Shown piece after piece: positions 35,554-46,450 of a stretch of 64,000 bases of DNA (the first letter of the stretch is position 1; every line of letters starts with the position of its first letter). Location: the NCBI RefSeq assembly GCF_000427625.1, contig NZ_KE386569.1:1495073-1559072 (forward strand), read 5' to 3'. The notes under the pieces are model-generated. The model was not told the DNA's origin. It ran no database searches and saw only the letters and a list, made by a program, of their open reading frames with translations. Position numbers and translations under genes: made by a program. The DNA is from Methylobacter luteus IMV-B-3098. Its GTDB lineage: Bacteria; Pseudomonadota; Gammaproteobacteria; Methylococcales; Methylomonadaceae.

Positions 35554-36484
35554 CCGGGCTCTGAATAACCTTAATATATTCGCCATGCGCTTCGCGACTG
35601 GAACCGACGACAATACGCCTGGAGCCCTGGTCCATCTGCTCCAGCAAACCCGATACCTCCACCGTTTCGCCGCCTAAAGCCTGCACCGTATAAGTGGCGG
35701 TAAAGCTGACGATCGTATCGATATGCTCATGATCCACCTTGAACTCGGCCGGATAATCAAAGGCGCGTGTGGCATCGGTTATCTTGCATTGCAATGTGGC
35801 CGTCCCGCATTTCTGATAATTGACAGACGCGGGCTTCACCTCATTTTCAACAAAATTCAAATCGAATTTCCGCCCGTTAATGATCGCCTTATTGTATTTG
35901 CGCCGCTCGTGCCAGACATACTCGCCATAACTCAGAGCGCATGAGCGGCGCTGAAAGGCTTGTTCCCAATCATCGTCATTGAGTTCCTGCAAATGCCCCA
36001 GTCGAATCAGCTCGCGTGTGATCGCCCTGGCTTCATTAAAAACATCCCGTCCGTAACAGACCAGGTCAATATCGGAACTTTGCTTCTGAACGCCGATCAG
36101 CAGCGAACCGGTCACGCCCGTCTTCATTAAATCCACGCCCTGCTGTTGAAACAAATGACACAACTGAAGCAAATCCTGTTCAATCGCATCCGGCTCATTC
36201 ATCTGAATGATACGCTGTAATCTTCGCCGGGGCTGATGATGTTTGGTTATGCGGGCTATGGGCACCGCATGCAAATGCGCATCCAGAACACTGGAATAAT
36301 GCAGATAATCGGAATGCTGCCGTTTCAGCAGGGCATTGGCTTCGGCAGTGTCGTATTTTTTCCAGCCCGAGGCTTCCTTGACGTAACGCAAAAAACACAG
36401 CACCTTGCCCTGCTCCAGGGGTTGCGCCACCACGGCAAAAATCAGCCCTTCGGCCGTTTCGATAAAATCTTTAGGATAAATCAT
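35546..36484 (-). CDS. Nucleotidyltransferase-like protein of the H4MPT locus
   Basis: 312 residues. MKTGVTGSLLIGVQKQSSDIDLVCYG at about 117-143 has the Gly-Ser and Asp-x-Asp signature of the polymerase-beta nucleotidyltransferase fold (core SSDIDLVCYG). The rest (ALSYGEYVWHERRKYNKAIINGRKFDLNF) is specific to a family shared with archaea. It is first in the possible transcript nucleotidyltransferase-HAD-mptG. A role in pterin or ribofuranosyl intermediate handling is possible but not known. Confidence 0.65.
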   Translation of the reverse strand: MIYPKDFIETAEGLIFAVVAQPLEQGKVLCFLRYVKEASGWKKYDTAEANALLKRQHSDYLHYSSVLDAHLHAVPIARITKHHQPRRRLQRIIQMNEPDAIEQDLLQLCHLFQQQGVDLMKTGVTGSLLIGVQKQSSDIDLVCYGRDVFNEARAITRELIRLGHLQELNDDDWEQAFQRRSCALSYGEYVWHERRKYNKAIINGRKFDLNFVENEVKPASVNYQKCGTATLQCKITDATRAFDYPAEFKVDHEHIDTIVSFTATYTVQALGGETVEVSGLLEQMDQGSRRIVVGSSREAHGEYIKVIQSPDA

Positions 36485-36843
36485 TTAGTTACAATTCTGG
36501 CGGGTTTAACAGGCTCTTGTCGCATTTTAGTGTAGAGAGAAAATATTGTATCGGATACATTGCAATGATTCAGCAACTCTTAGAAAGTTCGAATATTCTT
36601 GTATTCGGCCAGCAATATTTTTGTACAGGCGAGATTAATTCATTTTTGATCTGTTTGTACCCGAGGGCCTGGGCGGTATCCGATCATTCCGGCGTTGATG
36701 AATTTATCAACCTGTCCGCCCCTTCGTTGCGGAGAATATGTTTACTGATGATATATCAGCCTAAGCCTCGTAGAACAGTTTATTCCTATGGACGAAGGAA
36801 ACCTGCATTTTCGGTTGGCAACCAGGCGTACTCGGCTCGATTT
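36485..36843. other. Region between the H4MPT locus and the CRISPR tail, no supported gene
   Basis: 359 bases. A plus-strand frame opens at 36517 but runs into the decayed CRISPR repeats and has no recognisable motif, so I do not call it. The region holds the promoter of the minus-strand nucleotidyltransferase-like gene. It may contain further CRISPR units decayed beyond recognition. Confidence 0.5.
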
Positions 36844-37798
36844 GGCTTTATCCCCACGGATGTGGGGAACAGGTACTGCTTATCTGCCGTTTCAGGTGTT
36901 TCTACGGTTCATGCCCACAGACGTGGGGAACAGTGGTCACAGGAGATCAGGCCGCCGAAATACGCCAGCTCAACCCCGTCCGTAAACCGGGAGATATTCT
37001 AATAAAAAGTGATTAAAAAAAGATTAAATCGGTTTGATTTATCTCCACGAACGTGGGAAATAGGCCGGCAATTTGAATGCTCAATCGCCGCAAGGTGGTT
37101 CATCCCCACGATCGTGGGGAACGGCGCTTTGACTTTCTTGCGCGTTACTCCAGTCAGCGGTTCATCCCCACGCTCGTGGGGAACGGTTTTACCTGCGCTA
37201 ATGTTGTTGTCGAATTGGCGGTTCATCCCCACGCTCGTGGGGAACGGGCTTTCCTTTGGCTTTGGCGTTACCGTCTGCCCGGTTCATCCCCACGCTCGTG
37301 GGGAACGGATAACTTAGCCTTTATCTGTGATTCATGAATGCGGTTCATCCCCACGCTCGTGGGGAACGGTTTAAAATCCTGAAGTGTCCCGGGCCCTGCG
37401 ACGGTTCATCCCCACGCTCGTGGGGAACGGTGACTGAGCGTTATCTATCATTGCCGCGCATTCGGTTCATCCCCACGCTCGTGGGGAACGGTCCTTAGCT
37501 TCATCCAATTCAAATTCAAGCTGCGGTTCATCCCCACGCTCGTGGGGAACGGAATCGATCAGATAAGGCAGGCCAAGCAGCAAACGGTTCATCCCCACGC
37601 TCGTGGGGAACGGATGCGCCCTACGTTTAATAGGGCGTTTAGATGCGGTTCATCCCCACGCTCGTGGGGAACGGAATAAACTCATGTGGTCCGGGATGAT
37701 TAACGACGGTTCATCCCCACGCTCGTGGGGAACGGTTAATAACGTGCCTATCATCCTGGGCCAGCTTTGCGGTTCATCCCCACGCTCGTGGGGAACGG
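36844..37798 (-). CRISPR. Type I-E CRISPR array, 12 good and 3 decayed repeats
   Basis: The 29-base repeat, read in its transcribed (minus) sense, starts CCGTTCCCCACG and ends GTGGGGATGAACCG, a typical I-E repeat. Good copies start at plus positions 37096, 37158, 37219, 37280, 37341, 37402, 37463, 37524, 37585, 37646, 37707 and 37770. Spacers are 32 bases except 33 (37125-37157) and 34 (37736-37769). Three degenerate repeats continue at the old end: 37035-37063, 36905-36933 and 36844-36872. Repeat sense and the position of cas2 place the leader at the right end, so new spacers enter near 37798. Confidence 0.97.
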
Positions 37799-37884
37799 AC
37801 TTATCTTAACACACTGTTAATTAAGCGAAATAATCGCTTCCTATTTTCCACCAAATAAAAAGCCGATTTTTTATCGTCGAATTG
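37799..37884 (-). promoter_or_regulatory. CRISPR leader
   Basis: 86 AT-rich bases between the cas2 stop codon and the first repeat on the transcribed side. It should carry the array promoter and, just next to the repeat, the integration-guiding sequence. It is short because cas2 ends so close. Part of the array transcription may come from the cas operon itself. Confidence 0.7.
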
Positions 37885-39082
<1,198 letters not shown>

Positions 39083-39093
39083 ATTAAATCCTG

Positions 39094-39711
39094 TCAAGCT
39101 CTGGCTATGGAAAGCAAACCGCATCCGAAGGCTTTGGCCGGCCCAATGCCTTGCCTGATTTCCTGACTCAGGACTTCGGCATTGGTAACTGTCAGTATGC
39201 CGTCGAACATCACGGTTTGAATTTTGCCGCTGCGGCCTTCTCTGGCTTTGCGGAAATACAATACCGGTTCGGGTTGCACGATCAGCGATTCCAATTGCGC
39301 AAAAGATTGCAGCTTGCGCTCCAGCCAGGCCTGTTGCTGCTCTTCATGCACTAGCGGCACCCGCACGGTTTTGGTAAAGGTTTTGCCTTGCTTTTCAATC
39401 GTGCCCTTGCTGCTGTCCTTGATGGTTTTGATCGGATTGGCCCGCAGTCGGAAACGCAGCCTTTGACCATTTTGAATGTTTACAACGTACTCGCGCCAGT
39501 TGAGTATTATCGGACTTTGCTCGACGCTTTGCGGCTGTATGGTCGATTGCATCAAGATATGAGTGCCGACGCCTCTTTGCAATTGTTCAACGCGAAACAG
39601 AAAGTCACGGTCCGCATCTTCATGCCCGGGAAACAAGCGCCATAATGCCTGATGAAGCTGGTAAGGATTTTGTGCCTGCGGCCAGGGAATATGAATTTTA
39701 CTCAGGTACAT
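39094..39711 (-). CDS. cas6e: Cas6e (Cse3/CasE) CRISPR RNA endonuclease
   Basis: 205 residues. YQLHQALWRLFPGHEDADRDFLFR carries the conserved N-terminal His and Tyr region, RFRLRANPIKT follows, and GIGPAKAFGCGLLSIA is the C-terminal glycine-rich loop of RAMP proteins. It cuts the array transcript at the repeat hairpin and stays bound to the crRNA in Cascade. The start overlaps the end of cas5e by 14 bases. Length and motifs are normal. Confidence 0.95.
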   Translation of the reverse strand: MYLSKIHIPWPQAQNPYQLHQALWRLFPGHEDADRDFLFRVEQLQRGVGTHILMQSTIQPQSVEQSPIILNWREYVVNIQNGQRLRFRLRANPIKTIKDSSKGTIEKQGKTFTKTVRVPLVHEEQQQAWLERKLQSFAQLESLIVQPEPVLYFRKAREGRSGKIQTVMFDGILTVTNAEVLSQEIRQGIGPAKAFGCGLLSIARA

Positions 39712-40351
39712 GAACCGCTCCCTTGGTTGCTGTCATAAATACGGTTCGTGTAGAAAATTGCCGGGGCTGATGAATGATAGGCACATCCCGCTTTCTTAAA
39801 GGAATAGCGCTGTCGGTTTCCTCTTCGCTGTAAATAACTCCCTGGTTAATGCCGGTCTGGGCCAAAGCTGACAGCGCCGATTCAGCCGATAAAACCGTTT
39901 CAAACAGAGGCCTGCCAAGCGGACAGCTCCGTCGGCCCAGTACTGGCGTGTAAACAGGCTGCCTGACAGCGTGCTCAATCGTTTCCAAGGAAATAGCCGG
40001 CTCTTCATTATTCCATACGGCAACGGTATAACAGGCATCCTGCCAATATTCCCGCCAGGTCTGAATGGTGTCGTGGCTTTTCAGGCCGCGATAATCCTCC
40101 CGTGCATCCTTGACGGTATGGTAATCGGTCATTTTTTGGCCTTGCCGATCAACGCGCACGGCAAACGCTACACTATCGGCCAAGGCTTGCTGTTGCTCAT
40201 GATCGGTACGCTCGATGCCCAGGCAGGCTCCCAATAGTCCAAGCAAGGCACTGCGGCCGGGAAAAAGTTCGGAAGGACGCAAGCCTTCAAAACTCTCCCT
40301 GCCCCAGGCCTGCATTGGGCCTTGCAGTTTTAATATCAAATGTTTACGCAT
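39698..40351 (-). CDS. cas5e: Cas5e (CasD), Cascade subunit
   Basis: 217 residues. LILKLQGPMQAWGRESFEG at the N-terminus, GLLGACLGIERTDH and the late GRRSCPLGRP glycine/arginine-rich block fit Cas5e. It caps the 5' handle of the crRNA in Cascade. It lies 14 bases downstream of cas7e. No lesions. Confidence 0.95.
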   Translation of the reverse strand: MRKHLILKLQGPMQAWGRESFEGLRPSELFPGRSALLGLLGACLGIERTDHEQQQALADSVAFAVRVDRQGQKMTDYHTVKDAREDYRGLKSHDTIQTWREYWQDACYTVAVWNNEEPAISLETIEHAVRQPVYTPVLGRRSCPLGRPLFETVLSAESALSALAQTGINQGVIYSEEETDSAIPLRKRDVPIIHQPRQFSTRTVFMTATKGAVHVPE

Positions 40352-40365
40352 GGCATCGCTTCCGG

Positions 40366-41508
40366 TTAGCCTTCACCGTTGTTTCTTACCCAACTTTCAA
40401 GCTCGGGCAGTGATCGTTTGGCATTAATGCCAGCCGGTAGCTCTACGCCATCCAAAGTGAATTCAGCACAATGTTCATCCAAGCCATACCCTCGATGCAC
40501 TTTATCCCAATAGCTGTTCAATTCAGCAATTGATGGCTCTCTAAACCCGCCTTTGTGATCGGCCTGTATGGGCTTTTCAAAGGCATTGGCCAAGGAAACC
40601 GGCTGATCGGAAAAGCTGACCAATGCCGCATCCGCCGGATTATGCGCGGCAAAGCTTTGCTGCTTGGCGCCAGGTACTTCGGTTGCCAGCATGTGCAATA
40701 CGTGGGCTGCAACCTCCAGTGCTTTCCATCTGCTCTCTACTGTTTCAACGGCTTTCATATCAGGCAACAGACCCATGTTCACCTGCAACTGCTTAAGGTT
40801 AAGGCTGGCGTAGCGGTAGAACACACCAGAAGAAAATTCCTGAGTATCCAAATGGCCTGAGCCTAATTCCTGCAAATCGTCCACGGCAGTAAACCAGTCG
40901 ATGTCCGCATCGACGGCGTGGGTAGTGATGGCATGGGCAACGGCCAGGGCGCCGTCGATCTTGCCGACTTCACTCATCAGGCCCGATGTCGCCATGCGGC
41001 CATACAAAGCTATATCGAGTCCTTTAGCCAGCGCTTCGCGGAACGCCAGACTATCTTTCTCGACAATCTTTTGCAGTTTATTTTCTGCCGTTCCTTCTTG
41101 TTCAAGCTTTTGTATTTGATTGCAAAAATAAGCAATTTCTTCTATCACCCAGGGAGCAACGGCATCGTTTTCAACTTTATTGTCGGAATCCAGTTTTTTG
41201 CCGCTGATTAACTCAATGGCTTTTTCAATCAAAGTATTTTCGAAGCGACCACTCAATGCTTCAGTAGCAATAATTTTCAAATTATTCTTTTCAACATCCC
41301 ATAAATGCTTCGTTCTAATGCTAGGCTCGCCCAAGTTTTCACGAGAATAATGGCTTTGGCGCATCGTGCGCTTTAAACTCTGGCTGGAAATCCGCACCCG
41401 TCTTTTGCCGCCAAAAATAGCGGATTTCTGCATATTCATGTCATCGCGATTCAAGCAGGATGGGCTGTGTGAAATCAAAACGTGAAAGTTGATAAAATTC
41501 TTGTTCAT
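40366..41508 (-). CDS. cas7e: Cas7e (Cse4/CasC), Cascade backbone
   Basis: 380 residues. [42 protein letters not shown] is the classic start (core [15 protein letters not shown] and [11 protein letters not shown]); [28 protein letters not shown] and [13 protein letters not shown] follow. Six copies form the crRNA-binding backbone of Cascade. It lies 37 bases after cse2. Slightly longer than the E. coli protein, in a normal range. Confidence 0.96.
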   Translation of the reverse strand: MNKNFINFHVLISHSPSCLNRDDMNMQKSAIFGGKRRVRISSQSLKRTMRQSHYSRENLGEPSIRTKHLWDVEKNNLKIIATEALSGRFENTLIEKAIELISGKKLDSDNKVENDAVAPWVIEEIAYFCNQIQKLEQEGTAENKLQKIVEKDSLAFREALAKGLDIALYGRMATSGLMSEVGKIDGALAVAHAITTHAVDADIDWFTAVDDLQELGSGHLDTQEFSSGVFYRYASLNLKQLQVNMGLLPDMKAVETVESRWKALEVAAHVLHMLATEVPGAKQQSFAAHNPADAALVSFSDQPVSLANAFEKPIQADHKGGFREPSIAELNSYWDKVHRGYGLDEHCAEFTLDGVELPAGINAKRSLPELESWVRNNGEG

Positions 41509-41545
41509 TTTTTTGCATTCCTTTAATTAAGCCGATATTCCGGAT

Positions 41546-41998
41546 TTAGTTATTTTTGTAATAGAAGAAATCTTCCAGTATTTTTCGTTTTGAAAACTGA
41601 TTCGGGTGATCCCACCACCACAGTGCATTGGCCATTTGCGGCCAATCAACGGCAGGCTGGCCGGCTAATTTCAACAGACGGCGCAATTGGATCAAATCGT
41701 TGGGCTCCTGTGAACGGATCACCATGAACAGACGTTTTTCACTAATGTCTGCTTTGGCTAATGCCTTTCCCAGAGAATTACCATTTTCCTGATGCTTAAT
41801 CAGTGGCAGGCAATACAGCAGGCGTTGCATGCCTTTATGAGACTTGTTGTCCTGCAATACCTGGTAAAAAGCGGGTATTTCAATCAGGTCGCCCGGATTC
41901 ATGACTCTCCTCAATTCCGCTTTCGGGCCGGGCTTTAACCCTTGATAACGTGCGTATAACGCCAGAAAATCGGGCGTTTTGTTTTCTCCCTCACTCAT
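41546..41998 (-). CDS. cse2: Cse2 (CasB), Cascade small subunit
   Basis: 150 residues, mainly helical and basic: AELRRVMNPGDLIEIPAFYQVL, then RLLYCLPLIKH and RLFMVIRSQEPNDLIQLRRLLKL. The LRR and RLF blocks are family features. Two copies stabilise the target strand. The start codon overlaps the cse1 stop by 4 bases. Confidence 0.93.
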   Translation of the reverse strand: MSEGENKTPDFLALYARYQGLKPGPKAELRRVMNPGDLIEIPAFYQVLQDNKSHKGMQRLLYCLPLIKHQENGNSLGKALAKADISEKRLFMVIRSQEPNDLIQLRRLLKLAGQPAVDWPQMANALWWWDHPNQFSKRKILEDFFYYKNN

Positions 41999-43485
41999 AG
42001 GGTTCCTCCTTGGGGTTCAAGTTCTTTCAGGGATTTGTGTAAAGACCGCCTTGCCAGCGCCAAGGCTTTCAGCATTTTGGGTTCTTGCTGATAAGGTTCG
42101 GTGGACTGATTGAATAGGCTGATAACGATAGCCTTGAGCTGGTTATTCAATGCTTGCAACTCATCTCGCGGGGCTTCGAATTTAATAGTCGCAAAACTGT
42201 TATGCATCAAATTTTCCGTTCGCTGGTAATAGGCGGCCTCAACAGAATCACAAAGATTGACGCCGGAGCCGTTCACTTTGTCCTTGATTCCGAGGGCAAA
42301 AAGATACAATGCTTTTCTTAAGGCGGTTTTATAGGCCAGGCCGTCGTCAATAATCTGTTGAATCACGTCGCCATGCTCTGCCCAGCCTTGCGCCAGGCTG
42401 AATAGCTCATGCCGGCGCTCCAATATCGTCGCTTGATTGTTTCGATAGCCGCCGATGATGAGTTGAATCCTGTCCGCCGCCATAAAGGTTCTGGCTTGCT
42501 GAATAACCGGCGCGGTTTGCTGGCCTTCCTTGTCGTCTTGCTTATCAACTACTAGCCGGCTCATATGCGTCCAGGTCGGTGCCGTGGTTGTGAACGAAGG
42601 AAATTTTTCTTCTCTTTCGCCCTTTTTTATGGCAAAAGTCCGTGCTGATAAGGGATGCGCCCAGACACCTTCTATCGTATAGTTGAATTTGGCTTTATTA
42701 AAGCCGTTATAAACCGGCTCATAACATCCGCAACAACTGCAATTTGCCGAACCGTGAGAAGGCAATAATTCAAAATGGGCAGGCTGCCATAATAAGCCCC
42801 GATTCAGGCCTATGGCGGAAACCGGTATTTTGGCGTCGGCTTTTATTCTGTCCAGGTAATTTGGCAACTGGTCTTTTGTCGCTTGATGCCAGGGCATAAC
42901 GGATTCCGCCGTTTCCTCGGTAAGGACATTCAACCAGACTGTTTCTCTAAGAGTGCGGCCTTTAATCAGGACCGTGATCGGCGTGCTGCCTCGCAAACCT
43001 CCTTTAAAACCGCCTCCCATGCTCGGACAATTATTGGCGGCATTAAATAACGCAATGGCCGCACAACCACGGCACAAGGCTTCAGCCAAGCCTTGCGGAT
43101 TGACAAAAGCTTTATTCGTTCCATCTGCGACTCCGGCCAGTAATTTATCCATCGGAGTCGGTTGCGCCGCTTTTACGCCTCGGATTTGCATGAACGGCGT
43201 TTCCGGATGCTCCAGATCGAACCAGTCCATTTTCCCTTGGCAGGCATCGGCGTAAGCTTCAGGCGTGATCGGCTCTTTGATGTATTGCCCCAATGCTTTT
43301 TTATCCTTGGGAATGAACAGCACTTGTGTCATGGCGCATAAAAGCTGCAAACAAGCCAGTTCCATGTCGTCGCGCGGCAGGCATAGTTCGCCGGTTTGTT
43401 CGCCGCAAAGCAGCTGCTGCAGGCTTATTTTTTGGTAGCTGCCTTGATGCTGAACCGGTATCCATGTGTCTATCAGTAAATTCAT
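41995..43485 (-). CDS. cse1: Cse1 (CasA/Cas8e), Cascade large subunit
   Basis: 496 residues. NLLIDTWIPVQHQGSYQKISLQQLL opens the protein; FMQIRGVKAAQPTPMDKLLAGVADGTNKAF and the GGGFKGGLRGSTPITVL loop match the PAM-sensing region of Cse1. It recognises the PAM and recruits Cas3. A cluster of Cys at about 243-248 (NCSCCGCYEP) may bind zinc. Its start overlaps the cas3 stop by 4 bases. Confidence 0.95.
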   Translation of the reverse strand: MNLLIDTWIPVQHQGSYQKISLQQLLCGEQTGELCLPRDDMELACLQLLCAMTQVLFIPKDKKALGQYIKEPITPEAYADACQGKMDWFDLEHPETPFMQIRGVKAAQPTPMDKLLAGVADGTNKAFVNPQGLAEALCRGCAAIALFNAANNCPSMGGGFKGGLRGSTPITVLIKGRTLRETVWLNVLTEETAESVMPWHQATKDQLPNYLDRIKADAKIPVSAIGLNRGLLWQPAHFELLPSHGSANCSCCGCYEPVYNGFNKAKFNYTIEGVWAHPLSARTFAIKKGEREEKFPSFTTTAPTWTHMSRLVVDKQDDKEGQQTAPVIQQARTFMAADRIQLIIGGYRNNQATILERRHELFSLAQGWAEHGDVIQQIIDDGLAYKTALRKALYLFALGIKDKVNGSGVNLCDSVEAAYYQRTENLMHNSFATIKFEAPRDELQALNNQLKAIVISLFNQSTEPYQQEPKMLKALALARRSLHKSLKELEPQGGTL

Positions 43486-46190
43486 GGGTTTTCCTTCGGT
43501 TGTTCCATACGATTTAATCCTGTGCTGGCTTGGTAAAGATAGATGTAATCGCCCTGTTGCGCGACGAAGTGGCCTTCCTCGGTTGGTTGCATGGGCAGCC
43601 AGATAAAACCTTCTTTATCGGCTTCCGGCAACCTGCCGTGATTGCCCCAGTTTTTCGGCACGGCGACACTATTCAGGTTTATGGCTTCCAGGCGATCGCT
43701 CTCATCCAGCTTGTCTATCATGTCGCCATTCAATAAACACCGTTCGCTCTGAGTATTAATATAATAAAGGATCAGATTGAGGTTCATTTCGCCGTCGCGG
43801 GTTAATGCGGCAACATTGACATCGTTATCATCAAGACCGGGATTTCGTCTTATGTTTACCAGTGCAGCGTATCGGCTCGATTCGCTGTCAAGACTGAATT
43901 GCTGGTAACTTTTCAGCACCCATTCCGGTTCATCGGGCCATGCCCCTTCGCTGTAAACAGCTTCAATCCAATCCCGATACGCTGCCGGAAAACTGATCTT
44001 GGCTTCGGTTTCCTGCTCCGCTTGCTGCAAGCATTGCTGGGTACGCCACAGCACCCGGCTGTTGCCGTAGATCAGTTCGTGCAATTCATAATCGTCTTCG
44101 GTGGGTAATAACACGGTACAAACCGGCTCTGCACACCGTTCCGGCCTGCTGCGGCGGTGTCGATGCAAGCGACCCATGCGTTGAAACAGCAAATCGACCG
44201 GACAAAGCTGGGTGATCAGCCAGTCAAAGTCCAGATCCAGTGACTGCTCGACTACTTGAGTCGCTATCAATAAATGACCTTTGGCTCTGGCGTTTTCCGG
44301 CTTGGGTTCCGCACCAAATAGATCGAGAACAGCCTGCTCTTTTTGCTGGCGATCAGCGAAGATAAATCGGGAATGAAAAAGCAGCAACTGATCTTCGGCG
44401 AGTGCTTCTATTTGTTCAATTCTCGCCTGTAATTGGCTGTAAAGTTGTTGTGCGACCGCGACCAGATTGCAGACCAGACAGACTTGCGCGCCTTGAGCTA
44501 CGGCATCAAGCAATCGGCGAATAAAACTATTATCAGGCAATAGATGGGGTGTTTTGATCAGTTCCAAATGAATCGATGTCGGTTTGGGCTGTTGATCGGG
44601 CTGTGCCGCCAAATCGTATGCAAAGCTTTGTCCAGTACTGTAATGGCTAATCAGCGGATAAGCTTTGTCGGTAGCGGCTGACTTGCAACCCCATGCCTTC
44701 GCCAGCTGCTCTTTTTGCCGGGACGGCAAGGTGGCTGACAATAAAATAGCGCTGCCTCCGGCAAGGCGTTGCTGCTCCAGCACGGCATCCAATAGACCGT
44801 ACATATAGCTGTCGTAGGCATGGACTTCGTCAATGATCAATACGCTGCGGCCGATCCCGAAGCCGCGCACAAACTTGTGCCTGACCGGCAGTACCGAAAC
44901 CAGTACTTGATCGATCGTACAGACGCCGATTTGCCCGAGAAAAACCCGTTTGCGGCTCTGCGCCAGCCAGTTGCCGCATTGGACCCAGGCTTCTTCATGG
45001 CCTTGAGCAGTGTGCGGATGGCAGGCCTGTTTTAAGTTTATGAAATTCTGCTCATACTTCGCCCGGCCATGCGCCAGAATCACGTTGGCTTCATTAGCAA
45101 ACAGCAATGGCGCCACTTTCTCCAATCGCTTTAACATGGCATTGGCAGTCGCCTGAGTCGGCAGCGCGAACACGATGCTGTCAGCCAAGCCCAACGCCAA
45201 TAATTGCCATGCATAAGCCAGAGCCGCTTCGGTTTTTCCCGCTCCCGTTGAGGCTTCCATCAGCGTTAAGCCTTGTGTTTTTGGCAGTTGTTCAATGAGA
45301 CACTGCACTTGCCGTGGAGAATAGCCATTCAGTAAAACATCGATACTTTGATAAGGCTTGATTTGGCTTATGACTCCGGCTTCCTGCAACGCTTGCCTGG
45401 CAACCGCCAACCGCGCTTCATACCACCTCTGCAAATCATCAGACGGTTGATCGTCATATTTGAAATAGTCGGATGACCCCAACCAATCGCTTACCGAACA
45501 AAAACCTGCCAGCATTGTTGCAGCCGATTGGCTGTTTTTGGTTTTTTCCAGTAAAGGCGGAGTATCGTTCAGCGATAATCCCGTCGGAGTAAGAAAAAGC
45601 CGCTCCAGGGCATTAAGCCATTGCAATCTCGCTTGTTTGAATGCAGACAGCAAGCACGCTTCTGCAATTGGCGGATGATGATTTTCTTTTTGAGCATCAT
45701 CCGGCACGATGCCGTGATGGCCCATAACAGGCGCCAACCAGCTATACCAGGCTAACCAGTCATCGTTGTCGTCAAAGTAAAAGTCATCCTCTGCTGATGA
45801 AAACCGCTCCTTTAAGTCCTGATAAAACCAATACAGCCCGGCAGGGCCATGGCAATAGTCTTTGATGGCCTTCCCATTCAGTTGGACAAGCATGCTGTCT
45901 GATTCGGTATTGACAACTTTCCAGACTTCCGGCGCCTTGCGTTGAAAACGAAGATCAAATTTCCCGTAATCATGCAAAGCGATAAAAAACAGCACCCAGG
46001 CACGGGCTTGTTCTTCCGCTAAACCGGTAATTTCGGCAAAACATCGCCTGATATCGGCACTATACTGCCACCATTGATCGGCCACCGCCGCCACATCCAG
46101 ACAATGATACGGCAACAAATGATAAGCCGGCCCGTTCTCTTTATCGGGCCTGGCTTTCCCCCAATACCTGTAATACAGCGCTTGCGCCAT
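43482..46190 (-). CDS. cas3: Cas3 helicase-nuclease (type I-E)
   Basis: 902 residues. The HD nuclease domain comes first (His24, His29 and the His73-Asp74 pair in FIALHDYGKF, plus MGHHG at about 156). The SF2 helicase follows with Walker A EASTGAGKT at 313-321, DEVH at 454-457, LLSATLPSRQK and the motif VI region FQRMGRLHRHRR. A Cas3-type C-terminal domain ends the protein. It degrades DNA marked by Cascade. It is the first gene of the eight-gene cas operon. No fusion or missing catalytic residue. Confidence 0.96.
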   Translation of the reverse strand: MAQALYYRYWGKARPDKENGPAYHLLPYHCLDVAAVADQWWQYSADIRRCFAEITGLAEEQARAWVLFFIALHDYGKFDLRFQRKAPEVWKVVNTESDSMLVQLNGKAIKDYCHGPAGLYWFYQDLKERFSSAEDDFYFDDNDDWLAWYSWLAPVMGHHGIVPDDAQKENHHPPIAEACLLSAFKQARLQWLNALERLFLTPTGLSLNDTPPLLEKTKNSQSAATMLAGFCSVSDWLGSSDYFKYDDQPSDDLQRWYEARLAVARQALQEAGVISQIKPYQSIDVLLNGYSPRQVQCLIEQLPKTQGLTLMEASTGAGKTEAALAYAWQLLALGLADSIVFALPTQATANAMLKRLEKVAPLLFANEANVILAHGRAKYEQNFINLKQACHPHTAQGHEEAWVQCGNWLAQSRKRVFLGQIGVCTIDQVLVSVLPVRHKFVRGFGIGRSVLIIDEVHAYDSYMYGLLDAVLEQQRLAGGSAILLSATLPSRQKEQLAKAWGCKSAATDKAYPLISHYSTGQSFAYDLAAQPDQQPKPTSIHLELIKTPHLLPDNSFIRRLLDAVAQGAQVCLVCNLVAVAQQLYSQLQARIEQIEALAEDQLLLFHSRFIFADRQQKEQAVLDLFGAEPKPENARAKGHLLIATQVVEQSLDLDFDWLITQLCPVDLLFQRMGRLHRHRRSRPERCAEPVCTVLLPTEDDYELHELIYGNSRVLWRTQQCLQQAEQETEAKISFPAAYRDWIEAVYSEGAWPDEPEWVLKSYQQFSLDSESSRYAALVNIRRNPGLDDNDVNVAALTRDGEMNLNLILYYINTQSERCLLNGDMIDKLDESDRLEAINLNSVAVPKNWGNHGRLPEADKEGFIWLPMQPTEEGHFVAQQGDYIYLYQASTGLNRMEQPKENP

Positions 46191-46450
46191 CTATCGCCCC
46201 CTTCTAACGATTTGCCTGAGTCTCCATCCATGGCTGCCGCATCATTCCGTGCCGCGCATTTTATATGGTTATAAGTTTCCGGCGCCGCCTGTATTTCCTG
46301 CATGGCAGCCTGTCTTAACGGCCTCTAACACAAATGGCACCGAATTATCGCCAGATCGCCCAAACTGAGACTGATGAGAAAATTATTGCAATTTATCCGG
46401 GGTGATGCAAAATTGCCTGTTTTTTTTACCGGATGAGAGAACAGACTATC

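Noticed and set aside
36517-37337. Plus-strand open frames across the CRISPR tail and array
   Set aside because: They arise from the repeat sequence, which reads as HPHARGER or SSPRSWGT in successive frames; this is a known artefact of CRISPR arrays.
37064-37769. Self-targeting spacers against genes in this window
   Set aside because: Reading the spacers in both directions I noticed no match to the rest of the window; only a genome-wide search could settle it.
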